This document shows positions 25,901-37,289 of a stretch of DNA of 64,000 nt, piece by piece. Each line of letters starts with the position of its first letter. Positions within the stretch are counted from its first letter, which is position 1. The position numbers and the translations under genes are program-made. The notes under the pieces were generated by a model that saw only the letters and a list, made by a program, of their open reading frames with translations, did no database searches and was not told the origin of the DNA. Source of the stretch: Streblospio benedicti. Lineage: Eukaryota > Annelida > Polychaeta > Spionida > Spionidae. The stretch is taken from positions 2,802,146 through 2,866,145 of the forward strand of contig CM032666.1 of NCBI GenBank assembly GCA_019095985.1, in the 5' to 3' direction.

Positions 25901-26128
25901 GGTTTGGATGCTCCGGTGCCCGGGGTTTGACGCTGACCCGGGCCACCGCATCATGGCTCATAGGTGCAGTGTAAAAGAAATTCCCGTAGACTGACAGTGA
26001 AAGTGAAAAAGTTAAAAATATCAAGTTCTCAATCTTTACCCCACTCAGGACCTCATACCATCAAATTACAAAATGACAGAATGATACTGGTACTGAAATT
26101 CTATTCCAAGATCGTCAAATACTTTGCC
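22959..26128. other. intergenic, with gap and worn repeats
   Basis: About 3.2 kb with no supportable gene. It contains the 100-N gap, a worn pogo-like MITE at about 24759-24925 (CAGTAGCACTTTCAA to AGAGAGGGTCTACTG), and a partial copy of the GGGGTCC-palindrome repeat at 25640-25700. Short open frames here lack splice sites or family signals. Confidence 0.45.
23406..23505. other. assembly gap (100 N)
   Basis: Exactly 100 N in intergenic DNA; true length unknown. Confidence 0.95.
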
Positions 26129-26470
26129 CTACTTCTGATCAAACCATTCATTCTGTGCTACACTAACGTAGTCCTTCCATCCTCCGATTTTACCAGTGCG
26201 TATAAAAAGTCCCTTTGTAAAGTCAAAGAGCTTGCTGTCCCTGTAATTTGTTGCTGCATTGGTTTGCATTGCTGTAAAAGCCGAGTCATGGAGAACCTTC
26301 TGGAAAGTCTCCTGGGTCAATGTGAGGTGGAGAAAGTGGGCGATTTTTGTGACTTGCGTCTCCGTGTCGGTGACCAAGTCTTCGTACCGCACTATCAACA
26401 GGTTTTCTTCACTTCTTCGCCTCCACCAGCTCTTTGTCCAATCAACAGCATACACAATGCTTGTGATCAT
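26129..26470 (-). pseudogene. cytosolic sulfotransferase, single 3' exon with early stop
   Basis: The minus-strand frame reads DWTKSWWRRRSEENLLIVRY, EDLVTDTETQVTKIAHFL, then IRTGKIGGWKDYV and QNEWFDQK. That is the C-terminal third of a Sulfotransfer_1 enzyme; the Rx-GxxGxWK segment is the PAPS-binding motif. A TAG (26129-26131) comes where a Tyr is usual, and the same frame continues with GKVFDDLGIEFQY, the normal family tail, for about 20 codons. A possible acceptor lies near 26470. The 5' exons with the PKSGTTW-type motif were not found up to 27800, so this is a partial gene or a pseudogene fragment. The enzyme would transfer sulfate from PAPS to an alcohol or amine acceptor. Confidence 0.65.
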
Positions 26471-26544
26471 GATAGAGATATTGATGTCATGTAGTGAGGA
26501 TTTATTACCATATGGATTCATCATGTGAAGAAGGAACAAACCTT

Positions 26545-26634
26545 CTCAGATGCTTCTCTTGTTCATAACAAGCCGAGTGCAAATCAAAATTTGTCGCCAA
26601 AAGTCCCTTGTTATGGACAAGAGAAGCGTCTGAG
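26545..26634. repeat. hairpin with 28-bp stem
   Basis: Arms 26545-26572 and 26607-26634 are inverted copies matching at 26 of 28 positions, with a 34-base loop. It lies just outside the sulfotransferase exon. It may be a tiny foldback MITE or a small-RNA hairpin; sequence alone cannot tell. Confidence 0.75.
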
Positions 26635-27099
26635 TAGTATTTGTTAATTTCTGGGGTACAATAATAGCATTTATGACATAGCATATTACCGCATATGTAT
26701 AAAGCCTTAATCTGTCTCGTTATGTCATTATCATGTAGCAACTCATCAGAGATCATCACACGTAGTATTTATGACATTGAGTATAAACCAGGGAGTTTCC
26801 ATTTATATAAACAGATGGTGCATTGGACAATTTTAAGTTTTCTAGCTTTAAAATCATGCATTTAGATTTCGTCTCATTCTATATGATAGCATTATCTCTA
26901 GCCAATGAATCACAGATGTTTAGTAACTTGCAGGGATTTTTGGTGATGTGGCAATTACACGCGTCATCATCGTACATCATGTGATTTATAGTAACACCGT
27001 TTATGGTGCATCCACATTTGGAGTTATTCAATTGAATACTCAGCTCATCCATATATGATTATGATAATTATGACTGTGTCAGATAATAATGCTAACTAA
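26635..27099. other. intergenic, nothing recognised
   Basis: AT-rich spacer upstream of the sulfotransferase exon. Missing 5' sulfotransferase exons would be expected here but none is seen. Confidence 0.4.
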
Positions 27100-27480
27100 A
27101 GTCTTATGTTTTTATTATATGCATATTTTTGATAGGCCAAATTATCAAACAACCCTGTGTTTTCTGCACTCATCTTGTCAAGGGTCCACGTGGACTGAAA
27201 TAAAATTGCTTTCATATTGGTCCTTAAGTTTAACGAAATAGAATAAATAATTTTCACTCTTAATAATGGCAAGATATTAACTGTCAACTTCCTAAAAGGA
27301 GTGCATAATTTCTTTTTTCAGTACACCCTGCAATTCAACGGGTGTAGGGTTCGTGCAGACCCCAATCAAATATTTTCTGTACGTATACGTCTTAATATTA
27401 AACCAGATCAAATAATCTTCAGTCCTGATAAAGGCAAACCATTGGGTGACTACTTCTGAAAAAGAAAAGAAGAAATACAA
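27100..27480 (-). repeat. second copy of the GGGGTCC-palindrome repeat
   Basis: Reverse-strand homologue of about 7520-7870, with collinear phrases TTGATTGGGGTCTGCACG, AGGAAGTTGACAG and GCAATTTTATTTCAGTCCAC, and the palindrome-like GTCCACGTGGAC at 27184. Non-coding. Confidence 0.7.
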
Positions 27481-27811
27481 AGTGGATGCAAAGATATTAC
27501 AAAAAGCATACCCTTTAGTCGGAATGGATACCTAGTGTACTGTTTAGCGTTAACTATACCTGGTATAGGCTTTGACAGTATGCTGCCTACTAATGTACCA
27601 AACACAACAGCGCTCGCCGCCCCTGTTCTTTACTTACTGTGCCAATATCATTAAAACATTTCATTTGTGACATGTATTTGCCTTGTAATATTGTCACCAA
27701 AGCATGCCTTGCATGCCCTATTAAAGGCTATTATTACATTCCTGATTCTATGTCTATGTTACAAGGTACTCCCAGAGCTCTAGAAGATTCTGTGTTGACT
27801 TCGTGCCAGCG

Positions 27812-30800
27812 ATGTCGGGTGCAGTGGGTGGAGTTCTCCAGAAGTACAGCCAGGAGTCGACCCTGCACGGGATCGGCTTCATTGTGGACACCAGTAGAGC
27901 CAGGATTAGGAGGTACATACAGTTACTGTTGACACTACCAGATCCAAGGTTTCGGGAGAGGGGGTAGTGTTGTGCGTGAGGAACTAGTGGATTTCACAGG
28001 CTTTATGCGCTCACAACCCACGGAAATGACACTTTTGTGGGGGAAAAGGGAGGGGCTTTCCTTGTCGCTGTCTTTGGTCAATGGTTAAACGTGAATTATA
28101 ACAATATTCAATATGACAGTGTGTCTATAGAAATTTATATGGGTTTCAAAATGCTTTTGAATCTATCACTAATCTATGTAACATCTCTCTAATCATCCGC
28201 ACATTTTACACTGAGAATGTTCCGAGATTCTGAACTGCTGGATGATCGAGGAATCAAACTCTCGACCCCTTGATTATACAACAGCAGACTGATAGTATGT
28301 CCAGTCAGGCGTGCGACCATTGATACCAACCATCGTATACATTCAACCCGTCTTCTTTAGGGATCAGTAGCCTAATGCCCTCCAGTATCTGACATGTGCA
28401 CCAACACATGTGTACTGTATCCATGAAAATTTCTTATTCTATTAAGTGCTCATGTGAAGCCACAGTTCGGTTCGGTGTGCTGGATCCTTGGCCACTTTCC
28501 TTACAATTCCATAATAGACATAGCTGAGAAAGGTTCCACACCTCTAATCTTTTTTACTACATCAGGTGGCCCTAGTGAGGCTCGTACTCACGACGGTAGA
28601 TTTTGAGACTTTATTGATACACGTATCCCAAGCAGCTGACCTTGGTCACTTGGTGAAGTCAAATGAAAACTTAGAGATACACTGTAGCAGAATATATAGT
28701 ATAGTTTTGAGACAACTTTAGGTCAGTTCCTTGAATGGTCTTTTTGAAGAGGTTTTCATCATGATGACTTGGGACCTTGATAAATGGTCTTATTATAGAA
28801 GTGAATTCAATAGCAATGCGATATTATATTGCTCTGTTGATTGGCAGTTGCACTTATAATTGTATGTTAGATGTAGTATATATAGTCTACTACTGGCCTC
28901 TCGTTTCAGATCATGTTGGCTGGGGCTGACGCTAGCCATGCTTGGCCTTGTTCTGTTTTTTGTGGTGAAGGCTATCGAACAATTCCTATCGTATCCAACA
29001 GCCACCATTATCGAGTACCAGAAAGTGGACTCCCTGGAATTCCCCACAGTCACTATATGTAGTAATAACATCATTAACAAATCTTACATAAACCAGTATG
29101 ATCCACGCTTTGTCGCTGTATACAGATCTGTCTCCTCCTCAACAATCAGTGATTTGAACCTGCTAGAATTGACAGCCAATGACAAAGAGGATCTCAATAG
29201 CATAGACATGGATCAGTTTGAACGGAATGCGCCACATTCGCGTGAAGAAACGTTTAAGTTGATTGAGTTTAGCAACAGACCTGTGACAAATGAATCGATG
29301 TTTGTACCGTTGATGACCAGAGCGGGCTTGTGCTGGTCTTTTAACCCTGCCAGTTACGGTGACAAATACGGACCATTGAAGGTGAGGTTTGTTATGAATA
29401 GGTATTTTTGAATTCATGCATCAGATGTCTAGTTTGCGCCAATAGCACCAGTAATTTTAAGATTTCTAGGGTCTAACATACATGTACATGTACACGTCTA
29501 AACTATTCTCGGAAAAAGTTAATTCACTTAGTCGGAAACTTCCTTTACCACATGTCTGTACATGATGGTAGGAAGTCAGTCTGTGCTTGGTGTGTGCACG
29601 TGATGGCCGTTGGGGAGGGGGTAGTCCTGTCGAGCCTTGAAATTTACAACCACGTGTAAAAATTGTACCGGTTCAATTTCAAGTCAACTTGAAATTGTAC
29701 CACTGTTGATAAATGGTCCCGCAATAAGTTACTGGACACAAAATGGTACCACGCGTGAAATTGGTCCACTCACCAAAATTTTACGAACACAATAAAAAGT
29801 AGTCTTCCTCAGCAGCTTTTTGTTTGAAACGTTTTATTTCTCACAATGCCCTTTAATTGGCAAGCTTGTAAACAAAATGATTCTATTTATTACCAGGAGT
29901 AATAGAAGATCGAGTTGTAGGATGAGCATTGGAATAAGGAATAATAATTGGCTGAGTAGAAAATGAAATCAACGCAAAGTTCAAGATTGATTTGTCACTG
30001 CAAAGCGTGACAGGGCAAAGCTAGTGTCCAATAAAACTGACACGTCCCGTGTTACCCAGTGTCCCATCTACCCCCAGTCCCGTGTTACCCAGTGTCCCAT
30101 CTACACTCAGTGTCCCATCTACTCCGAGTCGCCTCTACCTATTAATGGCTTCATCGGTACCAATCACAAAATCATATTTAGGAAACGTGCAATGCTCCCA
30201 GACAAATTTCGCGTGGTGGTACAATAGGCCAAAGCCATGGAATTCCATTTCATTTCAAGGTGTCCACTCAAGGGGTCCGAGCAGCTCTGGTGTTAGACAT
30301 CGACGTGCACCAAGAGGAGTATTTCTTCAATTATTATAGATCGGCGGGACTAACGGTAAGAACTATAATTTCTGTCACGTTTTGGCATTTTGTGAACGAT
30401 TGCATACTCAATATAGACAATAGCTCTCAAAATGTAAGCGCAAATTAATCTGCACTGATCTGGAATTGCGGTATAGGTAGAGGTAAACAGTCACAAATCG
30501 ATACACCTATTACATACCGGCAGACGATACAAAATATAGACCTCCATTTATGCTGACATCTGCACGGCAGATCCATCGTGTTTGAAGAACAGTAGAATAC
30601 ACAATTTTTTGATTAATATCATATCAGCTGCAAAAGTCTACCTGGTGCTGTTTGCTATTTGCTACCACAGCAAATCAATTATAGCATGACGGAGCCAATA
30701 TTAGACAGTGGTCTATTATTTGTGGCTGATTACATACGCGGTATATTGTAATTCTGTACTTTTAATCTTGATTTTCAAAGCATTTTAGTAAACATCGTTA

Positions 30801-33800
30801 CTGTCCATAAGTCAACATTATTCTAGCGACGCAGTGTTCTTTGAACACTTTTGATATAGTTAGCTTTAGCTTTTTGCATGAGAAAATTGTATATTGTGGA
30901 AGAGGAAAGGGAGGTACCTGTAATCCTTGTGTCTGCAATGTGTCTGTTTGATCCTTTTTATATCTAAATTATTGAATCTACAAAATGGATTTTTCTAACA
31001 ACAGGTCGTTGTACATTCTGGAAGGCGCTTGCCGATGATGATGGGAGAGAGTATGTCAGTGTCTGCTGGATTTGAAACAAACATAATAATAAAGAAAAAA
31101 GAGGTAGTAAACATCTTCTTAATTAATGCTATGCACTAGACCTACAACAATGGACATCCAGCTAACGTGCTGTACGGTAAATTCGATTATCGATTTGCAT
31201 GCATTCTTTAAAAAAAGAAACTGAAAAAGAATTCTATGATGTATAGTTCCCATACCCTATGTTTCCTATGTCTTTGTTGCAATTTTGAGATCGAATCATA
31301 CACGCATGCACAAGTCGGGGCTAGAATAAACGGGCGGGAGAGAAAGTGCGGGGTGAGGGGCACTAGGTCATAAACATGACGGACGTCTTATCCACATCCT
31401 TGAATAATGGATGTCTCTATATAAATTTGGATACATGGAATTACTAATACCACACTTACGTGACTTACGTGTAGTTCTATTGACCTGTAGGTGGTCAACC
31501 TGCCGCCGCCCTACAACGCAAACCAGACTCCGTGCAGACCCGCGGGCGACCCCCACTCTCCGCCGTACACTTACTCTGAGTGTGAGAGTCGCTGCTTCGT
31601 GGAGTACGTGAGGCGCCAGTGCGGCTGCAGAGTCGTTTTCACCGAATACAGTGCGTATAGTCTCGCTGTGTGTCAAGAAGAAAAAAAGAATACCCATGGG
31701 TGTACAGGGGTGTTGAGCCTTGAAATTGTACCACCACGTGAAATTGTACCTGTACAAGTTTCCGTCAACTTGAAATTGTACCACTGCCGTTCCGGTACAA
31801 TTTCAAATTAAATTAACTCGAAATCTTACCATTTTGCAATTGTTGCCTTGAAATTGTACCACCACTTGAAATGGTTCCAGGACCATTGCACTTTCCTAAA
31901 TATGATTTTGTGATTGGACGTAAGAAATAGGTAAAGGCGACTGGGGGAAGATGGGACACTTGGTGTAGATGGGATTCTGAGTAGCATGGGACTGGGGATC
32001 GATGGTACACAGGTACAGATTATAGTTCTATCCACTCTTATAAGAGTATCCAAGAACAGCCAATGTGGACTTGTACACTTTCTTCACATCAGAAATTCAA
32101 GGAAACGTGTATAAAATCGTGTGTACAATATATAATATAATAATGACAAGTCATAGCACGGGCCAGCAGGTTGCTAAACATTACTTCTCTCATGTGTATA
32201 ATATATTTAGACAGTGTCATAAAAATGTAAACTTAAAAAACCTGACATGGTGAGCGCATAGTGATTCAATATTCAAAAGAAAAATAATATTTCCAGATAA
32301 ACTTTAATGCAACATATACAGTTATCATTCTCTTATGGCTGTCGATTATTTTGTACATAAGAGTGACTATCATAGGTAGTCACAGTTGGTTGTGGGTTTG
32401 GCGACCCTGGATATTCTAAATTTAGAATACGTCCTGTGAAACGTGCAAATACAATATTGCTGGTTTTAAGAAGTTAGTCTGAACTGCGTGGGAGTGAATT
32501 TGAACTCCAATGCAATGGAAAAGAAAACGGCGATGTTTACGTTGATTCATAGCCTCGTTTAACCAGACTCTGTATTGCATACAGAGCCTGGTCCAGTTGA
32601 CACATTTGGTTTGTAATCCGAGATGGCGGCCAGTTTATGTAAGACGTTCAGAGAAATGCGGGGCACGTTGTTGTTTGGAGGGTTGACGTTTTAAGGAACA
32701 CGTTGAACGCACTGTGTCCTACTTGAACGCTGCACGTTTTACGCTAGTCGCTCTGTATTCTCGTAAGCATACCGCCATTAACATTATTGTAAACAAGCTA
32801 GATATTTTATTGGTGATCTGAATTTCTGGAATTTTAGTATATACGTGTATTGTTACTACGTATACAATGTGTCGAATAAAATAGATTGTAATCAAAATAT
32901 CATGGGATCATTAATAACACTTAGATATGGAACCCAATTGACGTTATCAGGAAGGAAAGAATCGAATCGGCAGTCTGTTGTCAACATCAAGCTGTCAATC
33001 ACACGTCACGTACAAAATAGCCTCGTTCAACCAGAATCTCTATTGCATGAAATGAGCGCCGCCATTACAGAGTCTGGTTGATCGAGACTACGTACAAAAG
33101 GGACTAGTCCGTGAGCCACATTCTCTTATAGTTACTTTGGTGGAAGTGGGCGTGGCATCATGAAATAATAACGCTCTTTTCTGAAAATATTTCCGGGACT
33201 TTGCGGGAGTGAACTCTACATTAAAGGCCGTGCCTGCCGGCCCGTATAATACAATATATATTAGTTGTATTTACACTGCACATGATTGAATACTACCTCT
33301 GAAACAGTCTATACTTATGATTTATGAAAGGAAACAGTGTATACTGTAGGTGACTATGTTTGTGCTGATGGCATTGCTGCTGTTATTGCCTAATTGATAT
33401 CCAAGAAAACTGATTTGTCCCATGTTACCCCATGTACCATCAGGCATCTTCCCCCAGTCCTATGTTACTTAGTGTCCCATCTAACCCCATTGTCCGCGGT
33501 GTCTGGAAAATTTTGGTGACTGGGACAATTTCACATGTAGTACAATTTCGTGGCCAGTAGCTTATTTATCGGCAGTGATACAATTTCAAGTTGACATGAA
33601 ATTGTACCGGTACAATTTCACGTGATGGTACAATTTCAAGGCTCAACAAGGGCTCTATATAACGTTGTCTGCTGTGAAAGAGGATTGTATTGTTTGTTCT
33701 GACTTCTGCCAGGACAACATTGCTAGGTATGACGTGCTAACAGACGAGCAGCCCGTTTATATTTTTCAGTGTTAAATTTGTTTTTGTTTTTGTTTAGCTT

Positions 33801-35696
33801 ATTTTTTGCCGAGAGACCGTAGTGAAGGTCAAAGCTAAAAACAAAAAAACAAAAAAACAAACAAACAAACAAACGAACACCAAGGACATTGTTTTTTATT
33901 CTGAATTACAAGGTGTGTGGACGTTATGTAATAGGTGTTCGAGGTAGCTGTGTTAGAGATAACTAGACGTAGAGTGGTAGGCTGGGATGTGCATAATTAA
34001 GTACCGTATTTCTCCTCAAATGAAGATCTGACGGCATAGTTTTTAGTCACACGTAGATGCATTGATTTCATTACTTATATGCGTCACATAGTTTCCCTAT
34101 TGACACGAATTACGCAATGAAAACCCTTTTTTTTTGCAGTGGAAGGCGTCAGGACTTGCAACTTTGAGGAATTATTCTACTGCGGCTACAGCGCTGTGGG
34201 TATGTAAAGTACTGCGTGTAATCTTTTCATGAAACAGCGATTCCCATCAGCAACACCCATCTAGTTTGAGAGTTCTAAAATCCATCCATTACTAGCAGGT
34301 CCACGCTTTGGGAAAATGAGGTTAGCTTATCGGAGGGATCTCAGTAATTTTGTACACACGGTCAATAGCAGATCTGCCCACGACCCCTGTGCTAACCCGT
34401 ACATATAGCCATCTCTACGTAACATCCGGAGTTCCGCACAGTGTGAGTTCTTGATGCTCTGGGTAAAGTCCTTACTCCGCTTTTGTAGTTGGTTACTACG
34501 CCGATGGCACAATCCTGCAGGACTGCGATTGCCAGTTTCCCTGTCAGGAGGTGGTGTATGAGGCGGTCCAGTCTCAGGCGCAATTATCACAACAGTTTAT
34601 TTCAGACAATAGATACAACATCAACCCTAATAGGATAAGGTAAATGTAGTTTACATACTTCTGCTTATGCTACTAAGATTACTACTTAAAACTATTTATC
34701 TCTCTCTGTAGTTATGGTTATGTACATACTTGTGGCACATGTCTGAGTGCTACAGAAGGGTACGTAAATCTACTGACAGTGTACCTATAATTCCATGATA
34801 TGTGGATCTTCAACATTACATTATGTGGTTAACCCTTCTTATTGCATGATGCTGTTGATAATCTAATACTGATGCTTTTTGCAGCAACAACCTGCTGCGT
34901 TTAAGTGTCTACTATAGTGATATTGCCTACACAAAAATTAGACAAGAACCGTCTTACACGAGCATAGCTTGTTTTGGTGGGTATTTTTCATTGCATTGTT
35001 TTAATCACACATAGTAAAACATCAGTTTTTATTGATAAGGGTTATATATTGTCATGTTAGTGTCTTAGATTCGTAAGAGTAAATATGCAAAATATATTTG
35101 TATAAACTACTGGTGTTTAGCTGTTTGCACCAAGACATTACACGTGAATCTATAGCCAAATAAAAGGCTTGTTATTGTACATATTATTTGTTCAGTGATT
35201 TTTTTCCTTCACCATAACTGCTTCAAGTTCTGATGAAGTGCTGAAGGCACAAAAATTAACAGCATACATAGTATCTAAGTGTACCATAAATGCTGAATCT
35301 ATAGCCAAATAAAAGGCTTGTTATTGTACATATTATTTGTTCAGTGATTTTTTGCCTTCAACACTTCACCATAACTGCTTCAAGTTCTGATGAAGTGCTG
35401 AAGGCACAAAAATTAACAGCATACATAGTACCTAAGTGTACCATAAATGCTTTTTATTGGCTATTTATGCTCAAAATAGCACTGCAAATACAACATGTAC
35501 GGTATGTCATATTTAGATAACTATTGCTGTATTTCTAGCTGAGCTAGGTGGCATGCTAGGCCTGTGTTTGGGTGCCAGCATTCTCACCATCACGGAACTG
35601 CTAGAAGTGGCCATCATGTTAGTGTACACGGCTATGTGTAGGGACAAAACTCACTCTGCTATAACAGCAGTCAAGGTGAAGCCTCGAGACACTTAA
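27812..35696 (+). CDS. DEG/ENaC (amiloride-sensitive) sodium channel subunit
   Basis: Ten exons (27812-27912, 28910-29381, 30260-30355, 31005-31103, 31491-31650, 34140-34199, 34489-34639, 34712-34759, 34885-34976, 35539-35696) sum to 479 codons with consistent phases. The short cytosolic N-terminus has the family His-Gly at 19-20 (STLHGIGFIVD). TM1 spans about 36-53, followed by EFPTVTICSNN. The extracellular finger/palm contains the Cys-rich stretch SECESRCFVEYVRRQCGC and QDCDCQFPCQE. TM2 begins ELGGMLGLCLGAS, with the G-A-S selectivity filter at 438-440, and a short Lys/Arg tail follows. A trimeric plasma-membrane cation channel is expected, gated by peptide, acid or mechanical stimuli; the ligand cannot be told. 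The start is chosen at 27812 because it gives a normal short N-terminus. No breaks seen. Confidence 0.92.
27913..28909. other. first intron of the DEG/ENaC gene, SINE fragments
   Basis: AT-rich intron. The stretch 28555-28680 (CAGGTGGCCCTAGTGAGGCT, CGTACTCACGAC, TATCCCAAGCAGCTGACC) is a partial copy of the tRNA-like element at 63580-63760. Phrases near 28250 (GGAATCAAACTCTCGACCCC) are another worn tRNA-like piece. Confidence 0.55.
29625..30235. repeat. GAAATTGTACC foldback family, copy 1
   Basis: Begins CGAGCCTTGAAATTTACAAC and carries repeated (G)AAATTGTACC words in both orientations. Its far end holds tandem phrases CCCAGTGTCCCATCTAC (30056-30125) and ACCAATCACAAAATCATATT. It is homologous to copies at 31706-32010 and 33375-33660, all in introns of the same channel gene. 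Confidence 0.75.
31706..32010. repeat. GAAATTGTACC foldback family, copy 2
   Basis: Starts TTGAGCCTTGAAATTGTACC, contains several inverted GAAATTGTACC words, and from about 31860 runs antiparallel to 30040-30230 (CTAAATATGATTTTGTGATT, GATGGGACACTTGGTGTAGA). Confidence 0.8.
32549..33099. mobile_element. short hairpin MITE copies
   Basis: At 33018-33089 a 72-bp near-palindrome (TAGCCTCGTTCAACCAGA ... TCTGGTTGATCGAGACT) is flanked by identical 10-bp direct repeats ACGTACAAAA (33008-33017 and 33090-33099). A second, partial copy (AGCCTCGTTTAACCAGACTC, then ACAGAGCCTGGTC) sits at 32551-32595. Non-coding, in a channel-gene intron. Confidence 0.75.
33375..33660. repeat. GAAATTGTACC foldback family, copy 3
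   Basis: Reverse-oriented copy: CCCCATGTACCATC, GTGTCCCATCTAACCCC, several GGTACAATTTC words, ending CAAGGCTCAACA, the complement of the copy 2 start. Confidence 0.75.
35146..35451 (+). repeat. tandem duplication, two units of about 150 bp
   Basis: Unit 1 (35146-35294) and unit 2 (35295-35451) both start GAATCTATAGCCAAATAAAA and end GTGTACCATAAATGCT, differing by a few bases and a short insertion. Each holds a hairpin, clearest in unit 2, where CTTCAACACTTCA pairs with TGAAGTGCTGAAG. It lies in the last intron of the channel gene. High identity implies recent duplication. Confidence 0.85.
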
Positions 35697-37289
35697 ATTG
35701 GAAGATTGCGTTATGGGTTAATAATCAGGACAGACAGTCAAACTTTCCTGGATTGGCCCACTATGAAATCCACTAATGAAATGTTTAAGAGAAAACACAC
35801 ACAGAGAGTAAATATCTCGCTAGTTATCATAAGCTTCCCTCTTCTTGTAGCTAAAAGCAATAAATGTATCAATGTGCAAACCCAATGAAACAATATGGCT
35901 TCAAGTACGTTTTACACGTATATCTATGTCAAGCATCTGTGTGAACACCCAAAATTGCTGAGGTTTAACCAATAAAGGTTTGCAAGATAAACAATTCACT
36001 TCGTGGGCATTCGTATATTATGTGTGTTTATCTGTCTGTATGTGAAGAAGAATAAATATCTAAATAAATCTTTAAAAAGTCTTTCACCATCACACTCTAT
36101 TTCGGGCATATTAATCACAGGTTATTGAACGGAGATGTTGTAAGCTTTGCTCACATAGGCAGATCCAGGGCGGGGGGGGGGGGCGCAGAGGGCGCACCCG
36201 CCCTCTCCCACCAAAATACTTCATTTTTATAGGGTTTTTCATGAAATCCCGTAAGTGCGCTCCCCGTTTTCCTTGCTTGCCCCCCCCCTCCTTTCCAAAA
36301 ACCTGGATCTGCCTATGGGCTCACATGCGACTTTTATATGTAAAAGAGATTTCTGTATAAGTGCTTTCATTTTTACTTTTTATTATTAAAAATATATGGA
36401 TCACAAAATACATTTTGTGTAACTCTTTATTCACAGGGAACTGTTTATATTTGATTAACTATTAGTACCAATTCTTGTTTGTGGGTATGTTTTTGTGAAA
36501 TTGAACACAAATTAATCCGATTGTTTATCTACTTCATTTATTCATGAACACATGAAAAATGTATTTGTACGTCTAGTTATTTCCGTCTATCACTTCAAAA
36601 CATCAATAACAAATTTATCTTTTTGCTCTCTATATCAAACAACAATTTTTTACAACCTAGACCTTATTGGTCCCTACATCATAACAACTAAACCTGGTTA
36701 TTACATCAGTTGCATAATATTCTCGTATATGAAACATATTCCAGTATATTATTGCATTAGATGATTATTTAAAATGGCAAAACAAATCAAAGTAGCTTCC
36801 AAAATATTGTACTATATCAGAATATACCAAGATTTTATCTACACTAGTGGTGGAAAACAAAGTGTTTTACATCACTTCAAAACACACGGGTGGCACCTTC
36901 GGTCACTGATATTAATGCCTATTTTATTCATCTTTGTGGATTTCCAGCTATATCAATGTTTTTAATGCACAGCTTGTACTTTAATAAGTTATATATTCAA
37001 CATAAGTAATATCAAAGACTAAGGTGTAATATCTAATACATGTAGCTACGAACCGACAATACATAAACGAACAAAATAGTCTAATATTTGATAGTAAAAT
37101 AAGCCAAACTACCCAATACATTTTAACAACACTTCTGGAGAATTTATAAGAACAAAAATGTACACTATACATGTATGGTAACGTATACCGATTCTGCAAA
37201 ATTATAATGATGGTACTAAAAGTCGGCAGTGATGTGATTGCATATAACACAGTGAGGCCCACGTTTCCCCTGGTCTCCCACGCTCTTCC
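35697..37289. other. intergenic between channel and Cys-rich gene
   Basis: Contains the channel 3' UTR (AATAAA near 36048), one G-rich MITE, and AT-rich spacer. Open frames at 36552-36965 are AT-driven and unsupported. Confidence 0.45.
36154..36317. mobile_element. G-rich MITE, CATAGGCAGATCCAG ends
   Basis: 164 bp with terminal inverted repeats CATAGGCAGATCCAG / CTGGATCTGCCTATG, internal G and C homopolymers, and GCTCACA on both flanks (36149-36155, 36319-36325) as a likely target duplication. Inverse orientation of the copy at 48328-48481. Confidence 0.85.

Noticed and set aside
36552-37262. Several 60-90 codon frames
   Set aside because: Low-complexity AT-rich DNA without splice sites or family motifs.
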